Shown here: positions 14,408 to 23,870 of the stretch, one piece after another
How positions within the stretch are numbered: the stretch's first letter is position 1
How the letters are laid out: every line of letters begins with the position of its first letter
Assembly (NCBI GenBank): GCA_017545045.1
Contig: JAFYDA010000112.1
Span: 1-45,950, forward strand
Length of the DNA stretch: 45,950 nucleotides
From: Prevotella sp.
GTDB lineage: Bacteria; Bacteroidota; Bacteroidia; Bacteroidales; Bacteroidaceae
Direction of reading: 5' to 3'
Translations under genes and position numbers: made by a program
The notes under the pieces: model-generated
What the model was told of the DNA's origin: nothing
Databases searched by the model: none
Seen by the model: only the letters and a program-made list of their open reading frames with translations

Positions 14408-17400
14408 CTATTTGTTTATTTGTTGCATCATTTCTTTTACGGCAGTTTCCAGCTGTCGGTCATGTCCGAGAATATAGTCCTCAGGTGTATTGTAGACTTC
14501 TATATCGGGGAACAGTTCGTTGTTCTCGCCAAACTTTCCACGCATGTCGCGGCAGCCCACTTGTGGAATGCCGAAGACCATTGAGCGGTCCATCAGCGTT
14601 TCCCACCAGACTGCTGTCATCGTGCCGGCCACCGGAGTTCCTATCAGCTTGCCGATACCCAGCTCACGATAAACCCATGGGAAACCGTGGCCGTTTGAAT
14701 AGTCGTCTTCACAGATAAGTACACACGACGGTTTCACCCACTTGTTGTAAGGGTCATAACCCACATACTGTCCGTGGGGCACGAAACTCTGATACTGTTT
14801 GCCGCTGAGCAGTGTGCACAAGTCATCATGGAGCCATCCGCCGCCGTTATAACGCTCATCGACAATGACGGCGTCGCGGTTGCGGTTCTTATCGTTGAGC
14901 AGATCGCTATAGACCTGTCGGAACGACGGACTGTCCATGGCTTTCACATGGACATAGGCCAGACGCCCACTGGAGAGACTGTCAACGATATGACGGTTCC
15001 TGTCAACCCAACGTTTATAGAGCAGTTCCTCCAACTGTGACTGGCTAATGGGACGGATTGTGACATCCTTCCCACCTATGGTCAGACGTATGGGCTTGCC
15101 AATTTTCCCGTCGAGCAGGTAGTTGTAATCCATTCCTTTCGTGATGGGTGTGCCATCAATCTTCTCGATAATGCTGCCAGAGGGAATGCTTTTTACGGCT
15201 AACGGACTGCGTTTGATGGTCTCGGCTATGCGGATACCATCACCATCGTAGGTATAGTCAATAAACACGCCAAGGTTGGCGGTGGTCAGCGTTGCACCGT
15301 CTGGATAGTAACGGGCACCGGTATGCGAGGCATTCAGTTCGCCCAGCATCTCGCTGAGCATGTCGCGGAAATCGTACTTGTTATTGATATGAGGCAGGAA
15401 TTTGGCGTAAACCTCACGATAGTACTGCCAGTTGACACCATGCATCTGCGGATCATAAAACTTGTCCTGCACTTGCTGCCAGATATGGTTGAACAGATAT
15501 TGTCGCTCCTGATAGGGACGGTAGTTGAATGGCGCTTCGAAGTCGATGGTCTCTATTTTATTCTTGCCGAGGTCTACCTTCTTGATGCTGCGTCCACAAA
15601 GATAGAGGTTTTTGAAATCGCTATCGGTTTCAATATTCCCACGCCCGATGCCTTTCAGGACCAGTTCTGTCTTTTCTTCTAAGAAGTCGTGCTTCCACAG
15701 GTCAGCCTCGCCTTCGAAGGATGTTTGGTAGTAAAGAGTGTCGCCCCGAGGCGAAAGGACATAATCGCCCAGGCGGCTGGAGTTGACGGTAAGACGCACA
15801 ATGCGGTCGCGGGCACTTTCAAAATCGAGTTTGAGGTCAGGCTTCTCGGTATTGGCCGTCTTGCCAGATTTTGCTGACTTTCCCTTCTTTTCAGCGGCTT
15901 CTGGTTTTTTGTCTTTCTTTTCTTTTTCAGCTTCGTCAAGTAATGCCTTTTCTTCCTTGGTCATGCGGAAACGGTTATAGGCGTCAAGATCGAAGAACAT
16001 GAGGTATACGTCGGTCTCTGCTCCCCAGCTGCCGTGACTGCGGAATCCAGCACGGTCGCTCTCAAAGAGCATGGCCTTGCCGCCGAGAGCCCATTTGCCG
16101 CCGGCGTCGTTATAGCCGCTGTTGGTGAGATTGTAAGGTGCTTGCTTGCCGCTTACGTCGACAAGGGCAATGTCGTGGTTGTTCCAACCTCCGATGCCAA
16201 TGTAAGAAGCTAACAGCCAACGGCTGTCTGGACTCCACTCGAAGTCAAGATCGCCGTCACTGTAGGAATAGTTGTACTTGGCATCGAGTACAGTACGCAC
16301 TTGTTTTGTAGCGAGGTCGAGGATGCGCAGGGCGCCACGGTTCTCGAAGAAAGCCACTGACTTGCCATCGGGGCTGACTTTCGGCTGCAGTGAGGTGATG
16401 TCACTTGTTGTGAGCCGTTCTTCAGTCAGGTCGGTAGCGTAGGCAAACTGTTTCTCGTCCGCTTTCTTAATACTGGTACGGTATATCTGCCAATGCCCAT
16501 TACGCTCGGAACCGTAGACAATGCTCCGCCCGTCGGGAGAGAAATATATACTGCGCTCTTGTTCGGGTGTATCGGTTATTTGCTTTGTCGTCTTATAGTC
16601 AATAGAGGTGACGTATATGTCGCCATGCATGACAAAGGCTATCTCCTTCTTTTTGGGCGACAGACGTATTTCTGTAGCACCGTTGGTTTTCAGTTGGCGT
16701 ATCAGGTCGGTATCGTTGCGGTCGGTAACGATGCTGATGCTAACTTTCCGCTCCTGTCCGTTCTTGTTGATGTATATCTCGCCATCGTATCCGTAGCAGA
16801 GCGTACCGTCAGTGGCAACCGTCAGGAAACGCACAGGATTCTGCGTGTGGCGGGTAATCTGCTGCTCGCCTGTTCCGTCAATGTTGCGTTTCCAGACGTT
16901 GAATGTACCGTCCTGTTCGCTCAGATAATAGAACGAATGACCGTCGGGAGCCCAACGAGGGGTACGGTCTTCACCGCGGAAGCTGGTGAGTTTTGTGAAT
17001 TTGTCATTGGAAAGGAGCCAGATGTCGCGGCAGATGGAGCTTTGGTGGTGTTTGCGAAAAGGGTCTTCATAGCCTTTTTTGTCGTGGTAGAGCGCGTCGC
17101 CAGCTGCATTGAAACTAATATCCTCCATCGTGAGGGTGGAGTAGAGGCTTGGACGCCCACCTTGAGTGTTTACTTTGTATATCTGCGGGAAGTCGGCCTG
17201 GGCAAAGATGCTTGACTGTGCCGTTGGCATCAGCACGCAACTAAAGAGCACATGGTCGTTGTCCGTCCATGCAATGGGTGTCTCGTTGGCACTGTGTGTC
17301 GTCAGACGTTGTGGTGTACCTCCGTCTTTGCAGATGACAAAGACGTCGAAACTGCCTTCGCGGGTAGAGGCGAAGGCTATCTGGCGGCCATCGGGACTCC

Positions 17401-17611
17401 ACACGGGATATGCATCGTAAGCAGCATTGGTGGTCAGCTGGCGGGCTGATCCTCCAGAAGCGGCAACAGTAAAGAGGTCGCCTTTGTATGAGAAAGCTAT
17501 CGTCTGTCCGTCAGGGGAAATGGCAGGATAGCGCATCCACAGCGGATGGGCCTGGGCCGTCACTGCCAATGAAAGGCAGAGGACAGTAGTGGTGATAAAT
17601 ATTTTATTCAT
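14408..17611 (-). CDS. Tricorn-like protease, S41 family, with beta-propeller and PDZ domains
   Basis: A 1067-residue protein with signal peptide (VLCLSLAVTAQA). WD40/TolB-like propeller blades carry repeated 'SPDG' motifs (AISPDGQTIAFSYKGDLFTV, PVWSPDGRQIAFASTREG). A lysine/glutamate-rich linker follows (about residues 555-600), then a tricorn C1 core segment with LNASHTGARYY, a PDZ domain and the S41 catalytic region. DERYNGGGW and EDDYSNGHGFPWVY hold the oxyanion region and presumed nucleophile serine; SH in ASHTGA matches the first two members of the tricorn tetrad. It should degrade peptides in the periplasm. The length matches Bacteroidota tricorn homologues. Confidence 0.9.
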   Translation of the reverse strand: MNKIFITTTVLCLSLAVTAQAHPLWMRYPAISPDGQTIAFSYKGDLFTVAASGGSARQLTTNAAYDAYPVWSPDGRQIAFASTREGSFDVFVICKDGGTPQRLTTHSANETPIAWTDNDHVLFSCVLMPTAQSSIFAQADFPQIYKVNTQGGRPSLYSTLTMEDISFNAAGDALYHDKKGYEDPFRKHHQSSICRDIWLLSNDKFTKLTSFRGEDRTPRWAPDGHSFYYLSEQDGTFNVWKRNIDGTGEQQITRHTQNPVRFLTVATDGTLCYGYDGEIYINKNGQERKVSISIVTDRNDTDLIRQLKTNGATEIRLSPKKKEIAFVMHGDIYVTSIDYKTTKQITDTPEQERSIYFSPDGRSIVYGSERNGHWQIYRTSIKKADEKQFAYATDLTEERLTTSDITSLQPKVSPDGKSVAFFENRGALRILDLATKQVRTVLDAKYNYSYSDGDLDFEWSPDSRWLLASYIGIGGWNNHDIALVDVSGKQAPYNLTNSGYNDAGGKWALGGKAMLFESDRAGFRSHGSWGAETDVYLMFFDLDAYNRFRMTKEEKALLDEAEKEKKDKKPEAAEKKGKSAKSGKTANTEKPDLKLDFESARDRIVRLTVNSSRLGDYVLSPRGDTLYYQTSFEGEADLWKHDFLEEKTELVLKGIGRGNIETDSDFKNLYLCGRSIKKVDLGKNKIETIDFEAPFNYRPYQERQYLFNHIWQQVQDKFYDPQMHGVNWQYYREVYAKFLPHINNKYDFRDMLSEMLGELNASHTGARYYPDGATLTTANLGVFIDYTYDGDGIRIAETIKRSPLAVKSIPSGSIIEKIDGTPITKGMDYNYLLDGKIGKPIRLTIGGKDVTIRPISQSQLEELLYKRWVDRNRHIVDSLSSGRLAYVHVKAMDSPSFRQVYSDLLNDKNRNRDAVIVDERYNGGGWLHDDLCTLLSGKQYQSFVPHGQYVGYDPYNKWVKPSCVLICEDDYSNGHGFPWVYRELGIGKLIGTPVAGTMTAVWWETLMDRSMVFGIPQVGCRDMRGKFGENNELFPDIEVYNTPEDYILGHDRQLETAVKEMMQQINK

Positions 17612-17667
17612 AGTCTATCGGTTTCCAAATGTCATTTACATAAAGACATGTTGCATAGTCATCATCG

Positions 17668-19974
17668 TTACATGATTTCAGAGATTTCCTTTAGGTCGGT
17701 CACTGTTCTCAAGTTACGTATGATTTCGTGCACATCCTCTCGGTCGTGGACTCGTAGCTCCAACGAGCCTTCGAACATGCCGTCATCGCAGGTGATGTTC
17801 AGGTTGTGGATATTGACGCTCATCTGCGAGGAGATAATCTGAGTCACCTCGTTGAGCAGTCCTACGCGATCGATGCCGCTAATGCGGATGGAGGCAACGA
17901 AGTAGAGCCGTTTGTGCATGTCCCACTTCACGTCGAGGATGCGATTGCCGAAGCCCGACTTCAGTTTAGCTGCTATAGGACAAGAACGCTTGTGAATCTC
18001 TATTTGATTCTTGTTGTCTATATAGCCCAGTGCATCATCGCCGGGGATGGGGTGACAGCATGTCGGGAACTTGTATTGGCGAATGGTCTCTTCAGAAATG
18101 TAGATGGGCTTTTTGCGATTGAACTTCTCTGGCACGACGAAAAGGTCGGCATCGGCGTCTTCAATCTGCTTTTTGTTTTTGACAAAAGGTACGTATTTTC
18201 GCCAGCCACTGCCTTCGTCTTGTTTCTTGCCCTTGTTTTTCCCGTTGAGTTCATCCAAGTCTTTTTCGCCCAAGATAACGATTTTCTCTCCCAGTGCGAG
18301 GAAGAAGTCGTCGCGCTGCTTGTAGTCGTGGAAGGTTGTCAATTGATCTGCCAGTGCAATGGTATATTCCTTTCCGTTTTTCTTCAGCCAGTTGACGAGC
18401 CGCTCTTCACCCGCCTTCTGCGTCTCTCGGTTGTCGTGCCGCAGGATGGCCTGAACCTTAGCCTTGGCCTTGGCCGTGGATACAAAGTTTATCCAGGCAG
18501 GCTGGACGTGCTGTGACTTTGATGACAGGATTTCCACCTGATCACCACTCTGTAGCTTATGACTCAGGGGCACCAATTTGTGGTTTACCTTGGCTCCAAT
18601 GCAGTGGCTGCCGAGGAAAGTGTGAATGGAGAAAGCGAAGTCGAGAGCCGTACATCCGGCAGGCATCGTCTTGATTTCTCCTTTGGGTGTGAACACAAAT
18701 ATCTCGGAAGCGAAGAGGTTTAGCTTGATGGCATCGAGGAAGTCCATGGCATCAGGCTGCGGGTCATCCAATATTTCCTTGATGGTACACAGCCACTCGT
18801 TCAGTTCAACTTCGTCCTCTGTGTACTCATCGTCTTCGTCCTCAACAAATTCTGCTGTTTCATCAGCTGTCTTTGCCTTTTCTTTGTATTTCCAGTGAGC
18901 GGCCAACCCCTGCTCTGCAATCTCGTCCATGCGGTCGCTGCGAATCTGGACTTCAATCCAGTGCCCTTGGTGCGACATGAGTGTGACATGCAAAGCCTGA
19001 TAGCCGTTGGCCTTTGGATGGCTGATCCAGTCGCGCAGACGGTCGGGATGACTCTTGTATATCTTCGAGATGGCCACATAGATATTGAAGCATTCGTTTA
19101 TTTCATCTTCACGGCTACGCGGCGTGAAAATGATACGTACGGCCAGAATGTCGTAGATGTCTTCAAAGGCCACATGTTTGTTCTGCATCTTGTTCCACAC
19201 AGAGTATGGCGTCTTGATGCGCTCTTTGATGACATATTTGATGCCCATTTGGTTGAGAGCTTCTTCTATGGGCTGGGTGAATTGGTCAAACAGCTCATGA
19301 CGAGAGGCTTGGGTCGAAGCCAGTTTCTGCTGAATGGACGCAAACTCTTCTGGGTGCTCAAAGCGGAAGCTGAGATTCTCAAGTTCGGTCTTAATCTTAT
19401 ATAGACCTAGACGATGAGCTAGAGGTGCATAGATGTAAAGTGTCTCACCGGCAATCTTGTACTGCTTGTTGGCAGACTGCGAGTCGAGGGTGCGCATGTT
19501 GTGCAGGCGGTCGGCTATTTTGATGAGGATGACGCGTATGTCATCGCTCATTGTCAGCAGCAGTTTCTTGAAATTCTCTGCCTGTGCCGAAGCCTGTTCG
19601 CCAAAAATGCCACCCGAGATTTTTGTCAGCCCGTCAACAATCTGTGCCACTTTTGGCCCAAAGATATTTGAAATGTCCTCAACGGTGTATTCTGTGTCCT
19701 CTACCACATCGTGCAGCAGTGCCGAGCAGATACTCGTCGAACCGAGGCCTATCTCAGAACACGCTATCTGTGCCACGGCAATGGGGTGCATAATATAGGG
19801 CTCTCCCGACAGACGTCGCACGCCTTTGTGCGCCTGCCGGGCAAAGTTAAAGGCCTTTGTGATGAGGTCTACCTTCTTGCGGTGGCGGGAAGCCAGATAG
19901 CTGTCCAGCAATTGTTGAAACGCACTGTCAATCAGTTCGTCGTCAGCTTGTTCACGCCGTTTTTCTTCATCCAT
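17668..19974 (-). CDS. Bifunctional (p)ppGpp synthetase/hydrolase (RelA/SpoT family)
   Basis: A 768-residue stringent-response enzyme. The hydrolase HD domain shows the metal motif HDVVED at residues 88-93. The synthetase domain follows (KTPYSVWNKM, then FEDIYDILAVRIIF and HPKANGYQALHVTLMSHQG), then an acidic stretch, a TGS domain (FVFTPKGEIKTMPAGCTALD) and a C-terminal ACT domain (VASIRISGIDRVGLLNEVTQ). The length and order fit Rsh proteins with both activities. It is the last member of the parA-parB-DUF5683-transglycosylase block, an arrangement common in Bacteroidales. The region 18790-18890 encodes an unusually acidic linker (EFVEDEDDEYTEDEVE). Confidence 0.93.
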   Translation of the reverse strand: MDEEKRREQADDELIDSAFQQLLDSYLASRHRKKVDLITKAFNFARQAHKGVRRLSGEPYIMHPIAVAQIACSEIGLGSTSICSALLHDVVEDTEYTVEDISNIFGPKVAQIVDGLTKISGGIFGEQASAQAENFKKLLLTMSDDIRVILIKIADRLHNMRTLDSQSANKQYKIAGETLYIYAPLAHRLGLYKIKTELENLSFRFEHPEEFASIQQKLASTQASRHELFDQFTQPIEEALNQMGIKYVIKERIKTPYSVWNKMQNKHVAFEDIYDILAVRIIFTPRSREDEINECFNIYVAISKIYKSHPDRLRDWISHPKANGYQALHVTLMSHQGHWIEVQIRSDRMDEIAEQGLAAHWKYKEKAKTADETAEFVEDEDDEYTEDEVELNEWLCTIKEILDDPQPDAMDFLDAIKLNLFASEIFVFTPKGEIKTMPAGCTALDFAFSIHTFLGSHCIGAKVNHKLVPLSHKLQSGDQVEILSSKSQHVQPAWINFVSTAKAKAKVQAILRHDNRETQKAGEERLVNWLKKNGKEYTIALADQLTTFHDYKQRDDFFLALGEKIVILGEKDLDELNGKNKGKKQDEGSGWRKYVPFVKNKKQIEDADADLFVVPEKFNRKKPIYISEETIRQYKFPTCCHPIPGDDALGYIDNKNQIEIHKRSCPIAAKLKSGFGNRILDVKWDMHKRLYFVASIRISGIDRVGLLNEVTQIISSQMSVNIHNLNITCDDGMFEGSLELRVHDREDVHEIIRNLRTVTDLKEISEIM

Positions 19975-20004
19975 AGTGTTTCCTCCTATACCTTATTATA
20001 TATA

Positions 20005-21300
20005 TTATCTCCGCCTTTTCCTCTTGGTTGTTGTCTTACGTTTCTTGGCTGTGGTTGCCTTACGCTTGGTAGCTGGGGTACGTCGCTTTGCGGTGGTCTT
20101 ACGCGTAGTCGTCTTCCTGACAACAGTTCTGCGGCCTTTCTTGTTTTTCTTATAGGTGGTGAATGTCGGTGTTTCGTCGTTGACGGCCACCTCGTCGCGT
20201 TTTGTCAGCAGTCCGCTGGTATTGTAGTTGTAGATAGAATCCTGAAGGTCAATGAAACGGGGAGCATCAGCCATGGCCAGCTTGATGGCGTATGGTTTGG
20301 TGTTGCCTGGTACGATGTCACGTCGATATTCCGGATTGAGTGTGCGCAGCATGTCAAGGTCAAGGTCGAGCACGGCAGCAATTTGCGACAGGTGCACGTT
20401 GCGGTTGACAACAACGGTGTCGGTCTTGCCGGGCAGTCGCGTCTGCATCTGACAGATATTGTGGGCACTGTAGTAGGTCATGATATAGTTGGCAGCGATG
20501 AAAGCTGGCACATAGCCACGGGTTTCGCGTGGCAGGTAGGGATAGATTTCCCAGTAGTCTCGCTTGCCGCCGGCACGGTGGATGGCCTTGTTGATGTTGC
20601 CAGGTCCGCAGTTGTAGGATGCGATGACCAGACTCCAGTCTCCGAAAATCTTGTAGAGGTCGCTCAGGCAGTGTGCGGCGGCATAGCTGGCCTTAATGGG
20701 GTCGCGCCGCTCGTCGACGAGTGTGTTTACCTCCAGCCCATACTGTTTGCCTGTGGCCAGCATGAATTGCCAGAGCCCTGTGGCACCGACTCGTGACACG
20801 GCATTCGGATTGAGGGCAGATTCAATGATGGGTAAGTATTTCAGCTCCAACGGCAGACCGTAGGCCTCAAGTGCTTCCTCGAAAATGGGGATATAGAAGT
20901 TGCAGGCACCGAGCATGTAGCCGACGGAGTGTCGGAGGCGTCCGGCGTAGCGGTCGATGAATTTGTGGACAACCTCATTGTAGGGCATCTCCATGATGGT
21001 AGGCAGTCGCTTCAGCCGTTCCATCAGTATGTCCTTGTCGTATGCAGGTCCTTCCTTGGCAGTCTGACAGTCGACATTCTGACTGAGGTAGGTCTTTGAC
21101 ATATAGAGGTTCATCAGTGAATCCAGGTCATAGGTCATGGCCTCAGGGAAGTCTATCACTTCCTCGTTGCCGTCCTGATCAGTCACGGTCACCTCGTCTT
21201 CGGTCATTTCGGCATCATTGTCCTCGTCGGGGTCGAAAATGTCTTGCGCCTGAAGGCTTAAAGGCAGAAAGACAAAAAGGTATAGTAAATATCTCTTCAT
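20005..21300 (-). CDS. Lytic transglycosylase, MltD-like (GH23) with LysM-like and Lys/Arg-rich tail
   Basis: A 431-residue secreted murein hydrolase with a signal peptide (FVFLPLSLQAQ). An acidic segment follows, then the SLT domain with catalytic glutamate E160 in PIIESALNPNAVSRVGATGL and the NCGPGNINKAI and ETRGYVPAFIAANYI motifs. Next is one degenerate LysM-like repeat (VHLSQIAAVLDLDLDMLRTL). The last 60 residues are an unusually basic tail of K, R and T (KTTTRKTTAKRRTPATKRKA). The tail could bind anionic wall polymers or nucleic acid; it is not part of the usual MltD plan. The enzyme cleaves peptidoglycan glycan strands in the periplasm. Confidence 0.9.
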   Translation of the reverse strand: MKRYLLYLFVFLPLSLQAQDIFDPDEDNDAEMTEDEVTVTDQDGNEEVIDFPEAMTYDLDSLMNLYMSKTYLSQNVDCQTAKEGPAYDKDILMERLKRLPTIMEMPYNEVVHKFIDRYAGRLRHSVGYMLGACNFYIPIFEEALEAYGLPLELKYLPIIESALNPNAVSRVGATGLWQFMLATGKQYGLEVNTLVDERRDPIKASYAAAHCLSDLYKIFGDWSLVIASYNCGPGNINKAIHRAGGKRDYWEIYPYLPRETRGYVPAFIAANYIMTYYSAHNICQMQTRLPGKTDTVVVNRNVHLSQIAAVLDLDLDMLRTLNPEYRRDIVPGNTKPYAIKLAMADAPRFIDLQDSIYNYNTSGLLTKRDEVAVNDETPTFTTYKKNKKGRRTVVRKTTTRKTTAKRRTPATKRKATTAKKRKTTTKRKRRR

Positions 21301-21312
21301 TTTTTCTGGTTT

Positions 21313-22053
21313 TTAGAAGTTCAAACTACAGTTCACGCCCAGTGACGAAGCATAGAGGGGATTATCGGACAGCGGGTTGCCCATGACCGCCGGTTGCACC
21401 TTCAGACTGAGATCCTTCGAGATGTCAAACACCGACAGCTCGGCATCCACGTAGGCATCAATCACCGAAAGGGCGTAGACACCCACCATGACGAAGAAGC
21501 TCAGGTCGCGCCATCGGCGATACTTGTCTTTACGGTTCTTGAAAACCGTCTTGTAGCGCTCGATGTTCGTGTCGTCAATCACACGTCCCAAGTGCATGAA
21601 CTTATTGTAACTGGCTGTCCCGGGGTCGTCGTCCGTGATGTCGATATAGGCCTGTGAATAGTCCTTGTACATCATGTTGTTCCACGTCAGGGCGTAGATA
21701 CAGCCCATAAAGCCCCCATAAACTAGCGGCAGCTTCCAGTATTTGCGGTTGTAAATCTGTCCACCGCCGGGGATGACCAGTGCCAGCCATAAGGCCCGTG
21801 TTGGGTTGGGCGTCCATGTAGCCCAGTCACGCTTGGGCTTCTTGACGTTCACCTTTGCTGTGTCGGTAATAATGCTCCGTTCCGGCTTTGCGGTGGTCGT
21901 TATTGTGTCGGGTGGCGCAATGTCGCGCAACAGGGCAGAGTCGCTGCTGATGGTGAAGATGGAGTCACTGTCGATGATGGTCTGGGCATATCCGCCCAAA
22001 CCGCAGAACATCATCAGTACAGCAATAACCATCGTTCTCATCTTACGTTTCAC
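21313..22053 (-). CDS. DUF5683 membrane protein
   Basis: A 246-residue protein with a signal-like N-terminus (VLMMFCGLGGYAQ), a spacer, and the DUF5683 signature WTPNPTRALWLALVIPGGGQ followed by IYNRKYWKLPLVYGGFMGCI. Two or three hydrophobic segments lie between residues 90 and 200 (FMGCIYALTWNNM; LSFFVMVGVYALSVIDAYVD). It ends with a beta-strand-like hydrophobic tail (SLGVNCSLNF), as in outer-membrane or secreted proteins. The gene lies directly after parB (3-base gap) and before the transglycosylase. This synteny is frequent in Bacteroidales and suggests a cell-envelope role linked to division, but the function is unknown. Confidence 0.85.
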   Translation of the reverse strand: MKRKMRTMVIAVLMMFCGLGGYAQTIIDSDSIFTISSDSALLRDIAPPDTITTTAKPERSIITDTAKVNVKKPKRDWATWTPNPTRALWLALVIPGGGQIYNRKYWKLPLVYGGFMGCIYALTWNNMMYKDYSQAYIDITDDDPGTASYNKFMHLGRVIDDTNIERYKTVFKNRKDKYRRWRDLSFFVMVGVYALSVIDAYVDAELSVFDISKDLSLKVQPAVMGNPLSDNPLYASSLGVNCSLNF

Positions 22054-22056
22054 TCT

Positions 22057-22980
22057 TTACGCTTTACTGTCCAATACGTTTAAGATACGTTCCAGCTCTT
22101 CCTCGTTCGAGAAACTGATGCTAATCTTTCCCTTGCCCGTAGGCGAACAGCTCACTTGCACCTTTGTCTGGAAGAAATCCGACAGTCGATGACGCAGGGC
22201 ATCGAACTCTTGTGACTGTTTTACTTTGGAGGCGATGGTCCGTTTGGCAATCTGCACATCCTGACCGTTCTTCAGCAACTGCACCATTTCCTCCACCTTA
22301 CGTACGGAGTATCCCTGTTTCTCTATCTCCTTGAACAGTTTGATTTGTTGACTGGGACTTTCCAGCGACAACAGGGCACGTGCATGGCCCATGTCGAGCA
22401 CATGGTTTTTTAAGGCTATCTGTACCTGTGCAGGCAACTTCAGCAGGCGTAAGTAGTTGGTCACGGCGGCGCGGCTTTTGCCTACGCGCTCCGATATGCG
22501 AGTCTGCGTCATGCCTGTGGTTTCTGCCAGATGCTGGTAGGCCAGGGCAATCTCTATGGCGTTGAGGTCTTCACGCTGGATGTTCTCCACCAGCGCCATC
22601 TCCATCACGTTCTCGTCCTGCACGGTACGAATGTAGGCGGGGATAGAGGCCAGGCCGGCCAGCTGGGAGGCACGCCAACGGCGCTCGCCCGCAATGATCT
22701 GATAGCGACTGTCAGACAACTGACGCACCGTCACCGGTTGGATGATTCCTATCTCGCGGATACTGTTAGCCAGTTCCTGCAGGGCTTCCTCGTCAAACTC
22801 CCTACGGGGCTGGTTGGGGTTCGGCTCTATCTGCGAGATGGCTATCTCGCTCAGGTTCGACGATCCCTCAGTCTTCACCTCACTTGTGTCTATCAGGGCA
22901 TCCAGTCCGCGGCCGCTGCCTATATCGTCCAGTCCGCGACCCAGGACATGTGAGCTTGCATATTTTTTCTTGACAGCCAT
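22057..22980 (-). CDS. parB: Chromosome partitioning protein ParB
   Basis: A 307-residue CTPase/DNA clamp that loads at parS sites near the origin. The N-terminal catalytic domain carries QIEPNPNQPRREFDEEALQE and the GERRWRAS box. The central helix-turn-helix is MTQTRISERVGKSRAAVTNY, followed by LRLLKLPAQVQ, and a short C-terminal dimerisation region ends ISFSNEEELERILNVLD. It follows parA with a 3-base gap and so forms one transcript. No convincing parS site (TGTTTCACGTGAAACA type) was found in this window. Confidence 0.95.
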   Translation of the reverse strand: MAVKKKYASSHVLGRGLDDIGSGRGLDALIDTSEVKTEGSSNLSEIAISQIEPNPNQPRREFDEEALQELANSIREIGIIQPVTVRQLSDSRYQIIAGERRWRASQLAGLASIPAYIRTVQDENVMEMALVENIQREDLNAIEIALAYQHLAETTGMTQTRISERVGKSRAAVTNYLRLLKLPAQVQIALKNHVLDMGHARALLSLESPSQQIKLFKEIEKQGYSVRKVEEMVQLLKNGQDVQIAKRTIASKVKQSQEFDALRHRLSDFFQTKVQVSCSPTGKGKISISFSNEEELERILNVLDSKA

Positions 22981-22983
22981 TTC

Positions 22984-23760
22984 TTAACTTTTGTTTTTGT
23001 CTTGTTTGTTGATTACTTCCTTTGCCAGTGCCAGATGGTTCTTCGCGCCAGTGGAGTCGGCGTCGTAGAGAATTACGGGCAGTCCGTGCGACGGACTTTC
23101 CGACAATTTGACGTTACGCTGGATAACCGTCTTGAATACCAGTTCCTGGAAGTGGCGCTTCACCTCGTCGTAAATCTGGTTGGCCAAACGCAGGCGCGAG
23201 TCATACATCGTCAGCAGGAACCCTTCTATCTCTAACCTCGGGTTCAGGCGCGTCTTGATAATCTTGATGGTGTTCAGCAATTTGGATATACCCTCCAATG
23301 CAAAGTATTCACACTGTACAGGAATGATGACCGAGTCGGCTGCCGACAGGGCGTTCACAGTGATGAGGCCCAACGACGGCGAACAGTCAATCAGAATGTA
23401 GTCGTACTCACTCTGAATAGGTTCCAGCAACTGCTTGATGATCATTTCGCGGTTGTTCAAGTTCAGCATCTCTATCTCTGCACCCACCAGGTCGATGTGG
23501 CTCGGAATAATGTCAAGCCCCTCGATGTCGGTGGTGTAGATGGCCTCATGGACGTCGGCTTTGTTGATGATACATTCGTAGATGGAACAGTCTATCTGCT
23601 TGATGTCCACCCCCAGTCCGCTGGAGGCGTTGGCCTGCGGGTCGGCATCTACTACCAGCACCGTTTTCTCTAACGTAGCTAACGAAGCAGCCAGATTGAT
23701 GGTCGTCGTGGTTTTGCCAACACCACCTTTCTGGTTGGCCAATGCAATGATTTTTCCCAT
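22984..23760 (-). CDS. parA: Chromosome partitioning ATPase ParA (Soj)
   Basis: A 258-residue deviant Walker-A ATPase: MGKIIALANQKGGVGKTTTT at the N-terminus, the Walker-A' DADPQANASSGLG, and the DCSPSLGLITVNAL switch region. It binds nucleoid DNA and drives segregation of ParB-parS complexes. The ATG at 23760 is chosen because the conserved family starts there. The frame is open for another 31 codons upstream, but these cross the promoter. The gene diverges from surE across 110 bases that hold two mirror-image promoters. Confidence 0.95.
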   Translation of the reverse strand: MGKIIALANQKGGVGKTTTTINLAASLATLEKTVLVVDADPQANASSGLGVDIKQIDCSIYECIINKADVHEAIYTTDIEGLDIIPSHIDLVGAEIEMLNLNNREMIIKQLLEPIQSEYDYILIDCSPSLGLITVNALSAADSVIIPVQCEYFALEGISKLLNTIKIIKTRLNPRLEIEGFLLTMYDSRLRLANQIYDEVKRHFQELVFKTVIQRNVKLSESPSHGLPVILYDADSTGAKNHLALAKEVINKQDKNKS

Positions 23761-23788
23761 TTTCAATCCTTTTACATAAAAAATAGGC

Positions 23789-23852
23789 TGCAAAGATACA
23801 AAATAATTGTGAATTGTGCATGGTGAATTGTGCATTATTTTGTATCTTTGCA
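23789..23852. promoter_or_regulatory. Symmetric divergent promoter region between parA and surE
   Basis: TGCAAAGATACAAAATAAT (23789-23807) and its perfect inverse ATTATTTTGTATCTTTGCA (23834-23852) form a 19-bp inverted repeat. Each arm contains a -7 box TATCTTTG, facing parA (23791-23798, minus) and surE (23843-23850, plus). Between them GTGAATTGTGCA is repeated directly at 23809-23820 and 23823-23834. The 5' TTTG boxes are weak on both sides. Confidence 0.55.
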
Positions 23853-23870
23853 CGAAAAAATTGATTTTTT

